Source of the DNA: Spirosoma radiotolerans | GTDB lineage: Bacteria > Bacteroidota > Bacteroidia > Cytophagales > Spirosomataceae | Reading direction: 5' to 3' | Assembly (NCBI RefSeq): GCF_000974425.1 | Contig: NZ_CP010429.1 | Location: forward strand, 1,674,001-1,738,000 | Length of the DNA stretch: 64,000 nt | In this document: piece after piece, positions 17,503 to 25,582 of the stretch | Layout of the letters: each line of letters opens with the position of its first letter | How positions within the stretch are numbered: the stretch's first letter is position 1 | Notes under the pieces: generated by a model | The model's input: only the letters and a program-made list of their open reading frames with translations | Database searches by the model: none | Told to the model about the DNA's origin: nothing | Program-made: the position numbers and the translations under genes

Positions 17503-18129
17503 ATGCAACAACGCTGGTCTCGGGAAATTATACGTCCCGTACTGCTGAGTGCCTGCCTGCTCGTCTTGTTGAGTGCCTGTAATGCGCTTCGTTCTTCTGG
17601 TCCGTCCGTTAGCCGTCGACCGTCCTCATCGTCCCGATCCGTTGTCCATCGACCATCTACCGGTAAAACACCCAGTCGTTCGCCCGCTGTTCCGACTAAA
17701 CCGACAGGCAAAGTTGTGGATAGTCGGACCTACGAAAACCGGTATGTGCCTGAAGTCGTGAAAATTGCCCGAACTTATACCGGAACGCCCTACCGGTCGG
17801 GTGGGAATACATCCGACGGCATTGATTGCTCAGGCCTGGTCTATGCTGTTTTTAACACGGTGGGTCTGAAAATGCCCCGAATATCCTGGCAGCAGTCAGA
17901 GGTCGGTCATGAAGTCGAAGTAGCAGAGATTTTGCCAGGTGATTTAATTTTCTTTGTGCCGGACAAAGGACAGGCCGGATATGTTTCGCACACCGGCATC
18001 GTGACCGAAGTAAACGGCGCCCAGAATATCCGGTTTATTCATGCGTCTTCTTCGCGGGGCGTTCGGGAAGACAACCTGTATGCAGATTACTTTAAAGGCC
18101 GATTTGTAAAGGCGCTGCGCCCCTTTTGA
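17503..18129 (+). CDS. NlpC/P60 peptidase, lipoprotein
   Basis: A 208-residue cell-wall hydrolase. The signal peptide ends in a lipobox (L-L-S-A-C, Cys26 as lipid site), followed by a Ser/Pro/Arg-rich linker to about residue 65. The NlpC/P60 domain has the catalytic Cys109 in D-G-I-D-C-S-G-L-V and His163 in V-S-H-T-G-I-V; a polar third residue is provided by I-H-A-S-S. It should cleave D-Glu to diamino-acid bonds in peptidoglycan stems. It is separated from tex by 67 bases and followed by a strong terminator. Confidence 0.92.
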   Translation: MQQRWSREIIRPVLLSACLLVLLSACNALRSSGPSVSRRPSSSSRSVVHRPSTGKTPSRSPAVPTKPTGKVVDSRTYENRYVPEVVKIARTYTGTPYRSGGNTSDGIDCSGLVYAVFNTVGLKMPRISWQQSEVGHEVEVAEILPGDLIFFVPDKGQAGYVSHTGIVTEVNGAQNIRFIHASSSRGVREDNLYADYFKGRFVKALRPF

Positions 18130-18144
18130 TGAAAAATATAGGCA

Positions 18145-18177
18145 TAAAAAAAACCGCTCCTGGAGCGGTTTTTTTTA
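18145..18177 (+). terminator. intrinsic terminator after NlpC/P60 gene
   Basis: The stem ACCGCTCC/GGAGCGGT is flanked by an A8 run and a T8 run. It may serve both strands, because the GIY-YIG gene ends just beyond it. Confidence 0.92.
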
Positions 18178-18189
18178 TAAGAAGGTTAC

Positions 18190-18444
18190 CTACACAGCTG
18201 GCTGAGCACTATTAATAAGCTCTTCCCAATGCGCGCGATCCTTCTTTTTAAGCTTCATTTCTAAACTCAGGGCTTCATTGCGCGTATCAAATGCCTGCGT
18301 AAAGCGTACTTCCCATGGCTTTCCATCTGCCGTAACAGGGTTAGTCTTAGCATTATGCTGCCACAGTGTTATTTTCAGGTCTTTAGTCTGGCCAATAAAA
18401 TACCGGTCAGTGGAAGGGCTATAAATTATATATACCGTATGCAT
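18190..18444 (-). CDS. GIY-YIG domain small endonuclease-like protein
   Basis: An 84-residue protein of the UPF0213/YhbQ-like group. The start M-H-T-V-Y-I-I-Y-S was chosen over the longer frame at 18492 because it opens directly on the first strand. The family pattern is present as V-Y-I-I-Y-S then R-Y-F-I-G-Q-T, with the Arg/Lys helix R-N-E-A-L-S-L-E-M-K-L-K-K. It is a minimal nuclease fold often carried in several copies in Bacteroidota; the biological role is not known. It is convergent with the NlpC/P60 gene. Confidence 0.82.
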   Translation of the reverse strand: MHTVYIIYSPSTDRYFIGQTKDLKITLWQHNAKTNPVTADGKPWEVRFTQAFDTRNEALSLEMKLKKKDRAHWEELINSAQPAV

Positions 18445-18549
18445 ATGTATCGGAAGTATTATCAAAACTACACAATTGATCATACAAAACAAACATTGCC
18501 TGATCTAGCGGATAGGTTGAGTTACCCGAATAAAAAAAATGGTATTCAA

Positions 18550-18581
18550 TTTGGGTCAAACTAATTTTTTACTCATATTTG
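18550..18581 (+). promoter_or_regulatory. promoter of tRNA-Ala
   Basis: TTTG at 18550-18553 and CATATTTG at 18574-18581 (one mismatch to TAnnTTTG), 20 bases apart. This is the standard Bacteroidota arrangement, about 30 bases ahead of the tRNA. Confidence 0.6.
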
Positions 18582-18610
18582 CACCCACAAAACACTACCA
18601 TTGGTGTTTA

Positions 18611-18685
<75 letters not shown>

Positions 18686-18700
18686 CTACGTTGCAAACCG

Positions 18701-18724
18701 ACCACTCTGAATGGGTGGTTTTTT
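18701..18724 (+). terminator. terminator of tRNA-Ala
   Basis: ACCACTC pairs with GGGTGGT (one T-G pair) over a 5-base loop, followed by six T. Confidence 0.85.
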
Positions 18725-18798
18725 GTTGCCTAGTCTCTTAAAAATAAACCCCGGTAATCAAGCGATTACCGGGGTTTATTTTTAAGAGACTAGGCAAC
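18725..18798. repeat. perfect 35-bp inverted repeat (74-base hairpin)
   Basis: Arms 18725-18759 and 18764-18798 are completely complementary around the loop AAGC. It starts right after the tRNA terminator and ends on the base before the stop codon of the next minus-strand gene. The inner part has A/T-runs on both flanks, so it may be an unusually long bidirectional terminator. Confidence 0.9.
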
Positions 18799-19296
18799 CT
18801 ATTGCTGAATCATTTCTGCGTCAGCCAGTATGTAATTCAGTTCGTAAATATTGTCAGCATTCAATTTAAGGGTACCCCGGAACGTCCGGCGTTCGTCGGT
18901 CTTAAATTTCTTGTCTGATTTTTTGAATTTCAGCGACACAACCGATTCGGGCCCTGCGCCCCCGCAAAAGAAGCAGGCGCTATAAGGGAAAGCCGATAAG
19001 ACATAGATATTGGATTCCAGATCTACTGGAAGTACGTACCCAGTAAGATCCACCGTTTTTCCGTTCAATTTTTGAATGCCTTGCCCAAAGGTTGGGTAAA
19101 GCATGTATACGGATTCCTCAGCATACCATTTTTTCTTGAACGTAACATCGCGTAGCACTTCCCACGATAGTTTAACCGGTTCGGCAGCTACCGAAGGCGG
19201 TATGCCCGGCTTAATCCGATTGACAGGAGGCAGTGCCGGACGAAAGGCCGGGGCCGCGAGTGATACAACTAGTAAGGCAATCAATAAACGAGTCAT
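18799..19296 (-). CDS. exported DUF3299-like protein
   Basis: A 165-residue protein with a signal peptide (M-T-R-L-L-I-A-L-L-V-V-S-L-A-A-P-A). The mature part has G-K-T-V-D-L-T-G-Y-V-L-P near residue 80 and a Cys pair in S-A-C-F-F-C-G-G-A-G-P-E-S-V, like the DUF3299/OB-like family, where a Cys often sits at this position. The C-terminal strands end with N-Y-I-L-A-D-A. Periplasmic location is likely; function is not known. The ATG at 19296 was chosen over the upstream one at 19341 because it starts the signal peptide cleanly. Confidence 0.68.
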   Translation of the reverse strand: MTRLLIALLVVSLAAPAFRPALPPVNRIKPGIPPSVAAEPVKLSWEVLRDVTFKKKWYAEESVYMLYPTFGQGIQKLNGKTVDLTGYVLPVDLESNIYVLSAFPYSACFFCGGAGPESVVSLKFKKSDKKFKTDERRTFRGTLKLNADNIYELNYILADAEMIQQ

Positions 19297-19387
19297 GTTG
19301 AGGGAAGTCTTATATGCGAAGATACAATGGTAAAAATACAAAAAATATTACTTTTACTAACGGACTTTATCATCAACCACGCTGCTC

Positions 19388-20965
19388 GTGCCTGATACAC
19401 TCAACGACAACACAAAAGATGGCTCGGTAATTCCCGTTCGGTTTACCCGGCTGTATATGACTCTGCTGATTATTCTGGCCGTTTTGCTAACGGTAGGGCA
19501 GGGCCTCACGCAATGGCGGCTCCGTGCTGTTCAGGACGAGCTATGGATTATTCGGTACTCGGCTTTGCAACGGCACCAGAGCCAGCAAATTGTGAAACAA
19601 GTCCTACAACTGGCGGATGCCAGTGAACAGGATCACTTTTCGGAGAATGTGGCGGCTTTACGGCAGGTATTTCCTGTTTTTGAACGCTATCACCTACAAA
19701 GTCGGCAAGGAAAAGTTGATAATCCAAAGGTATATATTGTGAATTCCGATACGGTTCAACGACTGTATGACGCCATTCGTCCGCAGTTTGATGCGTTCCG
19801 GCAGAGTGCCCATCGACTCATGCGATTGCAAAGGTTCGACGAAATCAAGACGCCTGAAGTCCAGGCTAGTATCAAATTGATGCTGGCGAACGAAAAGCCA
19901 TTTTTGGAGGAAATGGATGGTATTGTTCGGGAATACACGACCGAACTCAGGGCCAAGTTAACGCTGCTACAATCAATAGAACTGTACTTGTATATCTTCA
20001 CCGTAGCCGTTCTAATTGGCATAGGCTTCGTGATTTTTCGTCCTGCGGCCCGAAGACTCAAACAAACATTTGCGCAACTGGTTGAAGCAGAGAGCCAAAC
20101 AACGGCGGCTAATAAGAAACTGCTGAACGCCAACCGCATTTTGAAGGAAACCCGTCAGAAACTGTTTGAAGCTACTAAACTGCAATACCAGCAGGAAATT
20201 GACGATCAAAAACTACGAACGTCTTACTTAATCGCCGGGCAGGAAGAAGAACGTAAACGGTTATCACGCGAGCTACATGATGGGCTCGGCCAGATGCTTA
20301 CCGCTATCAAATTGCAAATTGAAGGGCTTGAGGCCAGCCTGACCAGAGCGGCTGCGACGGAACAGGTTGGTACGGCACCACACGCCAAAAATTTGAAAAC
20401 GTTGAAGAGCCTGGTAACACAGACAATTCAGGAAACACGCACGATCTCCAATAATTTGATGCCTAGCGTACTCAGTGATTTTGGCATCATACCCGCTATC
20501 AAAATGCTGGCTGAGCAAGACCGAAGCGATTCCTTCGATGTTACATTTGAAACAAATTTTACCTCCGATATGCCTCGATTGAATAAAAACGTTGAGATCA
20601 TGCTCTATCGGGTGACCCAAGAGGCCGTCAGCAATGCGGTCAAACACGCCAAACCGTCACACATTCATATCGAATTATATGAACGAAGTACTTTCTTACA
20701 ATTGATTGTCAGCGATGATGGAAAAGGGTTTCAGGTTCCTCGAAAAAAACAGGAAAATGGGGGACTCAAACAAAAGTCAGAAATAAATGGCGACATAACG
20801 AATCCGTCAGAACTACGGCCCCCTTCGCAGGGTTTACATAATATGCAGGAACGAACCAAATTGCTCAACGGTAAATTTAAATTACAATCTGCGTTTGGTA
20901 AAGGCACTAAAATTCAAGTAAGCATTCCCTATAAAACGCATTTTGCATCCCATGACACCTACTAG
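19388..20965 (+). CDS. sensor histidine kinase, NarL/HisKA_3 type
   Basis: A 525-residue inner-membrane sensor with a GTG start. TM1 is at about 17-37 (L-Y-M-T-L-L-I-I-L-A-V-L-L) and TM2 at about 198-217, enclosing a periplasmic sensor of about 160 residues that I do not recognise. A coiled-coil follows, then the HisKA_3 motif S-R-E-L-H-D-G-L-G-Q-M-L with phospho-acceptor His297, and an HATPase with Q-E-A-V-S-N-A-V-K-H-A (N box) and D-D-G-K-G-F (G1). It overlaps the response regulator gene by 14 bases, so the two form one pair. Confidence 0.93.
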   Translation: MPDTLNDNTKDGSVIPVRFTRLYMTLLIILAVLLTVGQGLTQWRLRAVQDELWIIRYSALQRHQSQQIVKQVLQLADASEQDHFSENVAALRQVFPVFERYHLQSRQGKVDNPKVYIVNSDTVQRLYDAIRPQFDAFRQSAHRLMRLQRFDEIKTPEVQASIKLMLANEKPFLEEMDGIVREYTTELRAKLTLLQSIELYLYIFTVAVLIGIGFVIFRPAARRLKQTFAQLVEAESQTTAANKKLLNANRILKETRQKLFEATKLQYQQEIDDQKLRTSYLIAGQEEERKRLSRELHDGLGQMLTAIKLQIEGLEASLTRAAATEQVGTAPHAKNLKTLKSLVTQTIQETRTISNNLMPSVLSDFGIIPAIKMLAEQDRSDSFDVTFETNFTSDMPRLNKNVEIMLYRVTQEAVSNAVKHAKPSHIHIELYERSTFLQLIVSDDGKGFQVPRKKQENGGLKQKSEINGDITNPSELRPPSQGLHNMQERTKLLNGKFKLQSAFGKGTKIQVSIPYKTHFASHDTY

Positions 20966-21626
20966 AATAATGTTGGTGGACGACCACTCTATCGTTCGTG
21001 ACGGTATTCGGCTTCTACTTGAACAAGCCGATGGCCTGGAGATTATCGATGAAGCCAACGATGGCGAAGAAATCCTTGATAAACTGAAAGTGCTTCAGCC
21101 CGATCCAAGTCGTTTACCTGATTTGATCCTGATGGATATATCATTGCCGGGGATGTCGGGCATCCAGACTACGCAGGTCATTAGCCGTCTGTACAAAAAT
21201 GTACGGGTGTTGATGCTGTCCATGCACAATAACGAAGATTATATTTTACGGTCTGTGGAAGCTGGCGCGTATGGCTATATTTTAAAAGATTCATCGTCCG
21301 ATGAGATGATCAAAGCCATTCGAACCATTGCTTCGGGTGAGAAATATTACAGCTCGCCAGTCGCTTCAATTATTTTGAGCGGCTATATGCAGCAACTGAA
21401 GAAAGGAGATCGACATGGCCGTGCCGAACGCCAATCAAAACTGTCGAACAAGGAAAAAGAAATTCTTCAATTTCTGGTCGATGGCATGAGTAGTCGTGAA
21501 ATTGCCGAAAAACTTCAACTTAGCGTCCGGACTGTCGATAACCACCGGGCTAATATGATGCGCCGGTTGCAAGTTCGTAATGCGGCTGAATTAGTCAGAA
21601 TGGCCGTGGAAGATAAGCTGATCTAA
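20952..21626 (+). CDS. LuxR/NarL-type response regulator
   Basis: A 224-residue DNA-binding regulator. The receiver has D-D-H near residues 10-12, phospho-acceptor Asp62 in L-I-L-M-D-I-S-L-P-G-M-S-G, and K in I-L-K-D-S. The C-terminal LuxR helix-turn-helix is N-K-E-K-E-I-L-Q-F-L-V-D-G-M-S-S-R-E-I-A followed by R-T-V-D-N-H-R. It is the partner of the kinase it overlaps. The start at ATG 20952 gives the canonical M-T-P-T-R-I-M-L-V-D-D-H. A terminator follows, so the pair is a two-gene operon. Targets are not deducible. Confidence 0.95.
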   Translation: MTPTRIMLVDDHSIVRDGIRLLLEQADGLEIIDEANDGEEILDKLKVLQPDPSRLPDLILMDISLPGMSGIQTTQVISRLYKNVRVLMLSMHNNEDYILRSVEAGAYGYILKDSSSDEMIKAIRTIASGEKYYSSPVASIILSGYMQQLKKGDRHGRAERQSKLSNKEKEILQFLVDGMSSREIAEKLQLSVRTVDNHRANMMRRLQVRNAAELVRMAVEDKLI

Positions 21627-21687
21627 TCCCTGAACAACTCTACCAATCGAATTGCGAACTTGAAAATTGTTTTTTAGGTTTGCTTCC

Positions 21688-21711
21688 AAAACCGGCTCAG
21701 TGCCGGTTTTC
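21688..21711 (+). terminator. terminator of the two-component operon
   Basis: AAAACCGGC pairs with GCCGGTTTT over the loop TCAGT. Confidence 0.85.
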
Positions 21712-21770
21712 CATTTATTAGGTACTATATTAACTATATAGGCTTTATTAACTAATAAACCCGTATTATT

Positions 21771-22406
21771 ATGTCACTACGCTTAGGAGATATCGCCCCC
21801 GATTTTGAGGCCGATACAACGCAAGGCCACATCCATTTTCATGAGTGGTTAGGTACTTCCTGGGGAATGCTATTCTCACACCCTGCCGATTTTACACCCG
21901 TTTGTACAACGGAATTGGGTCGGACGGCACTCTTGAAAGATGAATTCGGCAAACGAAATGTAAAAGTTATTGCCGTATCGGTGGATGATTTAGAGTCGCA
22001 CAATCGTTGGACGCCCGATATTAAGGACGTGACCGGTTCAGAAGTTAACTTCCCAATTATTGCGGATGCTGACCGGAAGGTGGCTACCTTATACGATATG
22101 ATTCACCCCAATGCCAGTGAAAAAACAACAGTTCGCTCGGTGTTTGTGATTGGACCCGACAAAAAAATCAAACTGACGCTGACCTATCCAGCCTCAACCG
22201 GACGTAATTTTAATGAGCTCATTCGCGTGATTGACTCGCTCCAGTTGACCGCCGACTACCAGGTCGCTACCCCCGCCGACTGGCAGCAGGGTGATGATGT
22301 TATTGTTACGCCTGCTGTTACCAATGATCAACTGGAAGCTAAATTTCCGAAAGGCGTAACGTTTGTTAAGCCGTACTTACGCACAACACCCCAGCCCAAT
22401 AAGTAA
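21771..22406 (+). CDS. peroxiredoxin, 1-Cys (Prx6) type
   Basis: A 211-residue cytoplasmic thiol peroxidase. The peroxidatic Cys is in D-F-T-P-V-C-T-T-E-L, with the family Pro-Thr just ahead. The second domain contains T-Y-P-A-S-T-G-R-N-F and the C-terminal extension P-A-D-W-Q-Q-G-D-D-V that distinguishes Prx6 from AhpC. No resolving Cys is seen, consistent with the 1-Cys type. It reduces peroxides; the recycling thiol could be bacillithiol, given bshB1 in this window, but that is inference. It is flanked by its own terminator. Confidence 0.95.
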   Translation: MSLRLGDIAPDFEADTTQGHIHFHEWLGTSWGMLFSHPADFTPVCTTELGRTALLKDEFGKRNVKVIAVSVDDLESHNRWTPDIKDVTGSEVNFPIIADADRKVATLYDMIHPNASEKTTVRSVFVIGPDKKIKLTLTYPASTGRNFNELIRVIDSLQLTADYQVATPADWQQGDDVIVTPAVTNDQLEAKFPKGVTFVKPYLRTTPQPNK

Positions 22407-22436
22407 CGTTTCGTTACGCTAATGGCCATGCGATGC

Positions 22437-22504
22437 TACGCTGGATTAAGTGAAACCTGGTTACCGTAATGGGTAAGGTTGCGCTTAATTCAGCGTATTT
22501 TTTT
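22437..22504 (+). terminator. long-stem terminator after peroxiredoxin
   Basis: TACGCTGGATTAAG pairs imperfectly with CTTAATTCAGCGTA. The enclosed part folds again (AACC.GGTTACC with GGTAAGGTT), and seven T follow. Confidence 0.75.
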
Positions 22505-22613
22505 GCTCGAGCGGACCATACGCATATAATACTCGTTTAAGACTATAGTATTAAAACCTTATGATGCCTCCCTGAGTTAGGTGGTTTGTAGAATAAACAA
22601 ACCACTTAGCGTT

Positions 22614-22859
22614 ATGGCAAAGTCTCAAAACAACAATCCTGAGCACACAGAAGGACCAGTAGCAACCGCTATTGAAGAGCAAACAGCCAAGTTGCCTTCC
22701 GATCTTTTCTTATGGGCGGCACTCGGTTCCATGGGAGTCTCACTGTATTTACAGTCAATAAACAAGCGCGACCGAAGTCTGTTTGTTGGTCAGTGGGCAG
22801 CTCCCTTTTTGTTGCTTGGCTTATACAATAAGTTAGTGAAACTGGAAGGCCACGATTAA
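22614..22859 (+). CDS. small membrane protein
   Basis: An 81-residue protein not assigned to a named family. A polar N-terminus (M-A-K-S-Q-N-N-N-P-E-H) leads to two hydrophobic helices, about 33-48 (L-F-L-W-A-A-L-G-S-M-G-V-S-L-Y) and 58-73 (Q-W-A-A-P-F-L-L-L-G-L-Y). The linker N-K-R-D-R is positively charged. ATG 22614 was chosen over the longer frame from 22581. It is a stand-alone gene with a strong terminator, which supports it being real. Confidence 0.65.
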   Translation: MAKSQNNNPEHTEGPVATAIEEQTAKLPSDLFLWAALGSMGVSLYLQSINKRDRSLFVGQWAAPFLLLGLYNKLVKLEGHD

Positions 22860-22884
22860 GAAAGGCCATCAAAACTTGAGGAAG

Positions 22885-22914
22885 AAGCCCTCTGCCTAGG
22901 CAGAGGGCTTTTTT
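22885..22914 (+). terminator. strong terminator, perfect 26-bp palindrome
   Basis: AAGCCCTCTGCCT is followed by its exact complement, then T-rich DNA to 22914. Confidence 0.9.
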
Positions 22915-22942
22915 ATGTTCGTTATGTTCAGGCCTAATGCTG

Positions 22943-22950
22943 TATTTTTG
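22943..22950 (+). promoter_or_regulatory. -7 box TATTTTTG for the GH25 gene
   Basis: Perfect TAnnTTTG match 22 bases before ATG 22972. It supports that start over the upstream in-frame ATG at 22915, which lies inside the preceding terminator region. Confidence 0.55.
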
Positions 22951-22971
22951 ACTCACAAATTAAGAAATTGC

Positions 22972-23745
22972 ATGAAAACCCGCGTTCTGGTAAAGCTCAT
23001 CGTTCAGCGATATGGTCTCTGGATTGCGGCATTCTTTATCGTATTGATCACTGTTTGGGTTGTTCGGTCGCGTAAGGCTGATCAGCTCGACTGGCAATTT
23101 GTTCGGGCATTTGGTATCCGCTTACCCATGCGTTATGGCATTCACGGCATTGATGTATCCCGACATAATGATCGAATAAACTGGGCGCGTGTCAGACAGA
23201 TGGAAGCCGATGGTGTTCGGCTTCAGTTCGTGTTTATCAAGGCGACTGAAGGAGCGACATTGGCTGACAAGCATTTCGAGAAGAACTGGCGTGAAGCAAA
23301 AAAGTCAGCGCTACGGCGGGGAGCCTACCATTTTTATCATCCCACACGTGATCCAGTTAAACAAGCCAATAATTTTATTCGAACGGTAGATTTGAACGAG
23401 GGTGACTTTGTTCCCGTCGTTGACTTCGAGGTAATAAATGGTCAATCGGATGAAACAATTATCAACGGCTTGCGACTCTGGCTCGAAACCGTTGAGGAAC
23501 ACTATCATGTACGGCCAATTATCTATACGAACGGTAATCTCTACAAACGGTACATTAAGGATAACCTGGGTGAATACCCGCTTTGGATCGCCGACTATTC
23601 GGCCAAACACCTGCGGAATTACGATGCGGATAAATTATACCTTTGGCAACATAACCAGAGTGGCTGGGTTCAGGGTATTCGGGGGCAGGTAGACTTCAAC
23701 GTGTTCGTGATGGATGAGGATCGAATGAAAGATATCTGTTTGTAA
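22972..23745 (+). CDS. GH25 lysozyme (N-acetylmuramidase), membrane-anchored
   Basis: A 257-residue protein with one N-terminal hydrophobic helix at about 13-32 (W-I-A-A-F-F-I-V-L-I-T-V-W-V-V) that is a signal anchor. The GH25 domain begins G-I-H-G-I-D-V-S-R-H. The active-site acids are in V-V-D-F-E-V-I (Asp and Glu), and the strands F-V-F-I-K-A-T-E-G and A-Y-H-F-Y-H-P are typical. It cleaves the peptidoglycan glycan backbone on the outer face of the inner membrane. It is a single gene with its own -7 box. Confidence 0.93.
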   Translation: MKTRVLVKLIVQRYGLWIAAFFIVLITVWVVRSRKADQLDWQFVRAFGIRLPMRYGIHGIDVSRHNDRINWARVRQMEADGVRLQFVFIKATEGATLADKHFEKNWREAKKSALRRGAYHFYHPTRDPVKQANNFIRTVDLNEGDFVPVVDFEVINGQSDETIINGLRLWLETVEEHYHVRPIIYTNGNLYKRYIKDNLGEYPLWIADYSAKHLRNYDADKLYLWQHNQSGWVQGIRGQVDFNVFVMDEDRMKDICL

Positions 23746-23769
23746 GGGTTTTATCGCTGTTTAAAAATA

Positions 23770-23787
23770 AACGGGCCTGAGCCCGTT
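23770..23787. terminator. bidirectional terminator between convergent genes
   Basis: AACGGGC pairs with GCCCGTT over the loop CTGA. It lies between the GH25 gene and the ABM gene and touches the ABM stop codon. Confidence 0.7.
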
Positions 23788-24071
23788 CATATAGTTACTT
23801 TCGTCAGGGCCGCCGGACCAGCTAACCAGTCTTTTGCCTTTTCGCCAAAAGTTTTCATGTGGGCCATCTGGTTATGGGCCTGCAGACCCGCTTCATCATC
23901 CCAGCGTTCGTGCATAATAAATCGTTCGGGATGTTCTGTGCTCTCGTATAATTCGTAGAGTTGACAGGCGGGTTCGGTCCGAACGGCCAGAACCAGTTCG
24001 TGCAGGGCATTTTTGAGGTTGGTCTCAGCACCAGCTTTGGCGGTGATTTCGGCAAATACTAAAAGAGGCAT
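23787..24071 (-). CDS. antibiotic biosynthesis monooxygenase (ABM) domain protein
   Basis: A 94-residue ferredoxin-like-fold protein of the ABM/YgiN group. Typical features are the first strand L-L-V-F-A-E-I-T-A-K, the conserved E-P-A-C-Q-L-Y-E-L-Y and the H-E-R-W-D-D-E-A-G-L-Q-A-H block. Members act as small quinol or aldehyde monooxygenases or as accessory domains; the family name does not imply antibiotic synthesis. It is the last gene of the comA-dedA-aroE-ABM operon, 41 bases after aroE. Confidence 0.88.
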   Translation of the reverse strand: MPLLVFAEITAKAGAETNLKNALHELVLAVRTEPACQLYELYESTEHPERFIMHERWDDEAGLQAHNQMAHMKTFGEKAKDWLAGPAALTKVTI

Positions 24072-24112
24072 CGGTTATACGTTTTATTAACAAAAGCGGG
24101 AAGACCTAAAAT

Positions 24113-24856
24113 TTACCGTTGCCATATTTCCCAGGCCTTTTCAGCCTGTAATTCCAGCATCCGCAGCCCATTATGCACTGCTGCGCCATGTTCCTGACCA
24201 AGCTTCATGAATTTCGTCTCGGTAGGATTGTAGACCAGGTCATATAAGAGATGACGGGCCGTCAACAAGTGATAAGGGAGCGTGGGAGCTTCGTCAATTT
24301 TGGGATATGTGCCAACGGGTGAACCATTGATAATCAACGGGTAATCATCTACCATGTCAGTTAGCTCGTCATACGTTAGGGTATTGGTGCTTTTCGTTCG
24401 TGACACATAGGTATACGAAATTCCCAGATCAGCCAAAGCGACCGTAACTGCTTTCGATGCACCACCTGTGCCAAGGACCAGCGCCTGTAGCTCATCAGTT
24501 GAACGCCCAAGTAATATCAGCCAATCGACCAGCGATTGCCGAAAACCATAGTAGTCGGAGTTGTAACCGGTTCGGGAACCATCAGCCTCCAATTTAATCA
24601 CATTAACGGCGCCAATCTTCTCCGCCGACGCATCCAATCGATCCAAATAGGGTAGAACCGCCTGTTTGTGAGGAATCGTAACATTTAGGCCCCGCAAACC
24701 AGGCAAAGCCAGCAGATCGGGCAATGCGGTAATGGCAGGCATTTCGAACAGATCGTACCGGCTGTCGGAGATACCCTCCCGTTCGAATTTCTCCGTAAAA
24801 TAGCGTTTTGAAAATGAATGCGTGAGCGGGAAGCCAATAAGGCCGTAGCGTGTCAT
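24113..24856 (-). CDS. aroE: shikimate dehydrogenase
   Basis: Reduces 3-dehydroshikimate to shikimate with NADPH in aromatic amino-acid synthesis. The shikimate site has L-T-H-S-F-S near residue 14, the catalytic Lys in N-V-T-I-P-H-K-Q, and the Asp in Y-N-S-D-Y-Y-G-F. The nucleotide loop is G-T-G-G-A-S-K-A-V near residue 128. At 247 residues it is slightly shorter than E. coli AroE (272). No other aro genes are nearby. It is the third gene of a minus-strand operon. Confidence 0.94.
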   Translation of the reverse strand: MTRYGLIGFPLTHSFSKRYFTEKFEREGISDSRYDLFEMPAITALPDLLALPGLRGLNVTIPHKQAVLPYLDRLDASAEKIGAVNVIKLEADGSRTGYNSDYYGFRQSLVDWLILLGRSTDELQALVLGTGGASKAVTVALADLGISYTYVSRTKSTNTLTYDELTDMVDDYPLIINGSPVGTYPKIDEAPTLPYHLLTARHLLYDLVYNPTETKFMKLGQEHGAAVHNGLRMLELQAEKAWEIWQR

Positions 24857-24929
24857 AGTACCTTGTTAAAAACACTATGCCACTGCTAAAAGCAATGGCA
24901 TAAGTAATGTCCATTAGAATACAGAATAT

Positions 24930-25571
24930 TTAGCGAGCCCGCTTTTTGAAAAACTCAATAATAATAGGCACGATAGATAAGCCGACTATGCCAAATACCA
25001 CGAGCTCGAAGTTTTTCTGAACGATTGGGAAGTTTCCAAAAAAGTAGCCCAGCAGCGAAATGCTTGTTACCCATAAGATGGCCCCAAGGATACAGAACTT
25101 AATATAGGTGCCGTAACTCATGCTTCCAGCGCCTGCTACAAACGGGGCAATGGTGCGCACAATCGGGATAAATCGGGCAATGATTACAGTTCGTCCCCCA
25201 TACTTATCGTAGAACTTTTCTGTTTCGGTGATGTATTCGCGTTTAAAAAACAAGATACGTTCGCGGGACTTGATTTTTGTTCCCAGAAATTTACCGACAA
25301 AGTAATTGACATTATCACCTAAGAGGGCAGCTACAATGAGCAGCGGAATAATTATCCATACACTCAATTCATTGGTGGGCCGTGCGGCCAGAGCACCAGC
25401 AGCGAACAACAGGGAATCGCCGGGTAGCAGCGGCATCACAATTAATCCTGTCTCCGTAAATATGATTAGGAAGAGGATGGCATACAGCAGTATACCGTAC
25501 TCGTTTGCCCACAGATCGAGGTAGCGATCAAGATGAAGCAAAAAATCAAGTAACGATTTAATAAGATCCAT
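24930..25571 (-). CDS. DedA/VTT family membrane protein
   Basis: A 213-residue inner-membrane protein. The DedA pattern is clear: E-T-G-L-I-V-M-P-L-L-P-G-D-S-L-L near residue 42, G-D-N-V-N-Y-F-V-G-K near 85, and A-R-F-I-P-I-V-R-T-I-A-P-F-V-A-G-A-G near 133, with hydrophobic segments between. DedA proteins are thought to act in lipid carrier recycling and membrane homeostasis. It follows comA by 11 bases, so the two are co-transcribed. Confidence 0.94.
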   Translation of the reverse strand: MDLIKSLLDFLLHLDRYLDLWANEYGILLYAILFLIIFTETGLIVMPLLPGDSLLFAAGALAARPTNELSVWIIIPLLIVAALLGDNVNYFVGKFLGTKIKSRERILFFKREYITETEKFYDKYGGRTVIIARFIPIVRTIAPFVAGAGSMSYGTYIKFCILGAILWVTSISLLGYFFGNFPIVQKNFELVVFGIVGLSIVPIIIEFFKKRAR

Positions 25572-25582
25572 ATGGTTTGCCT

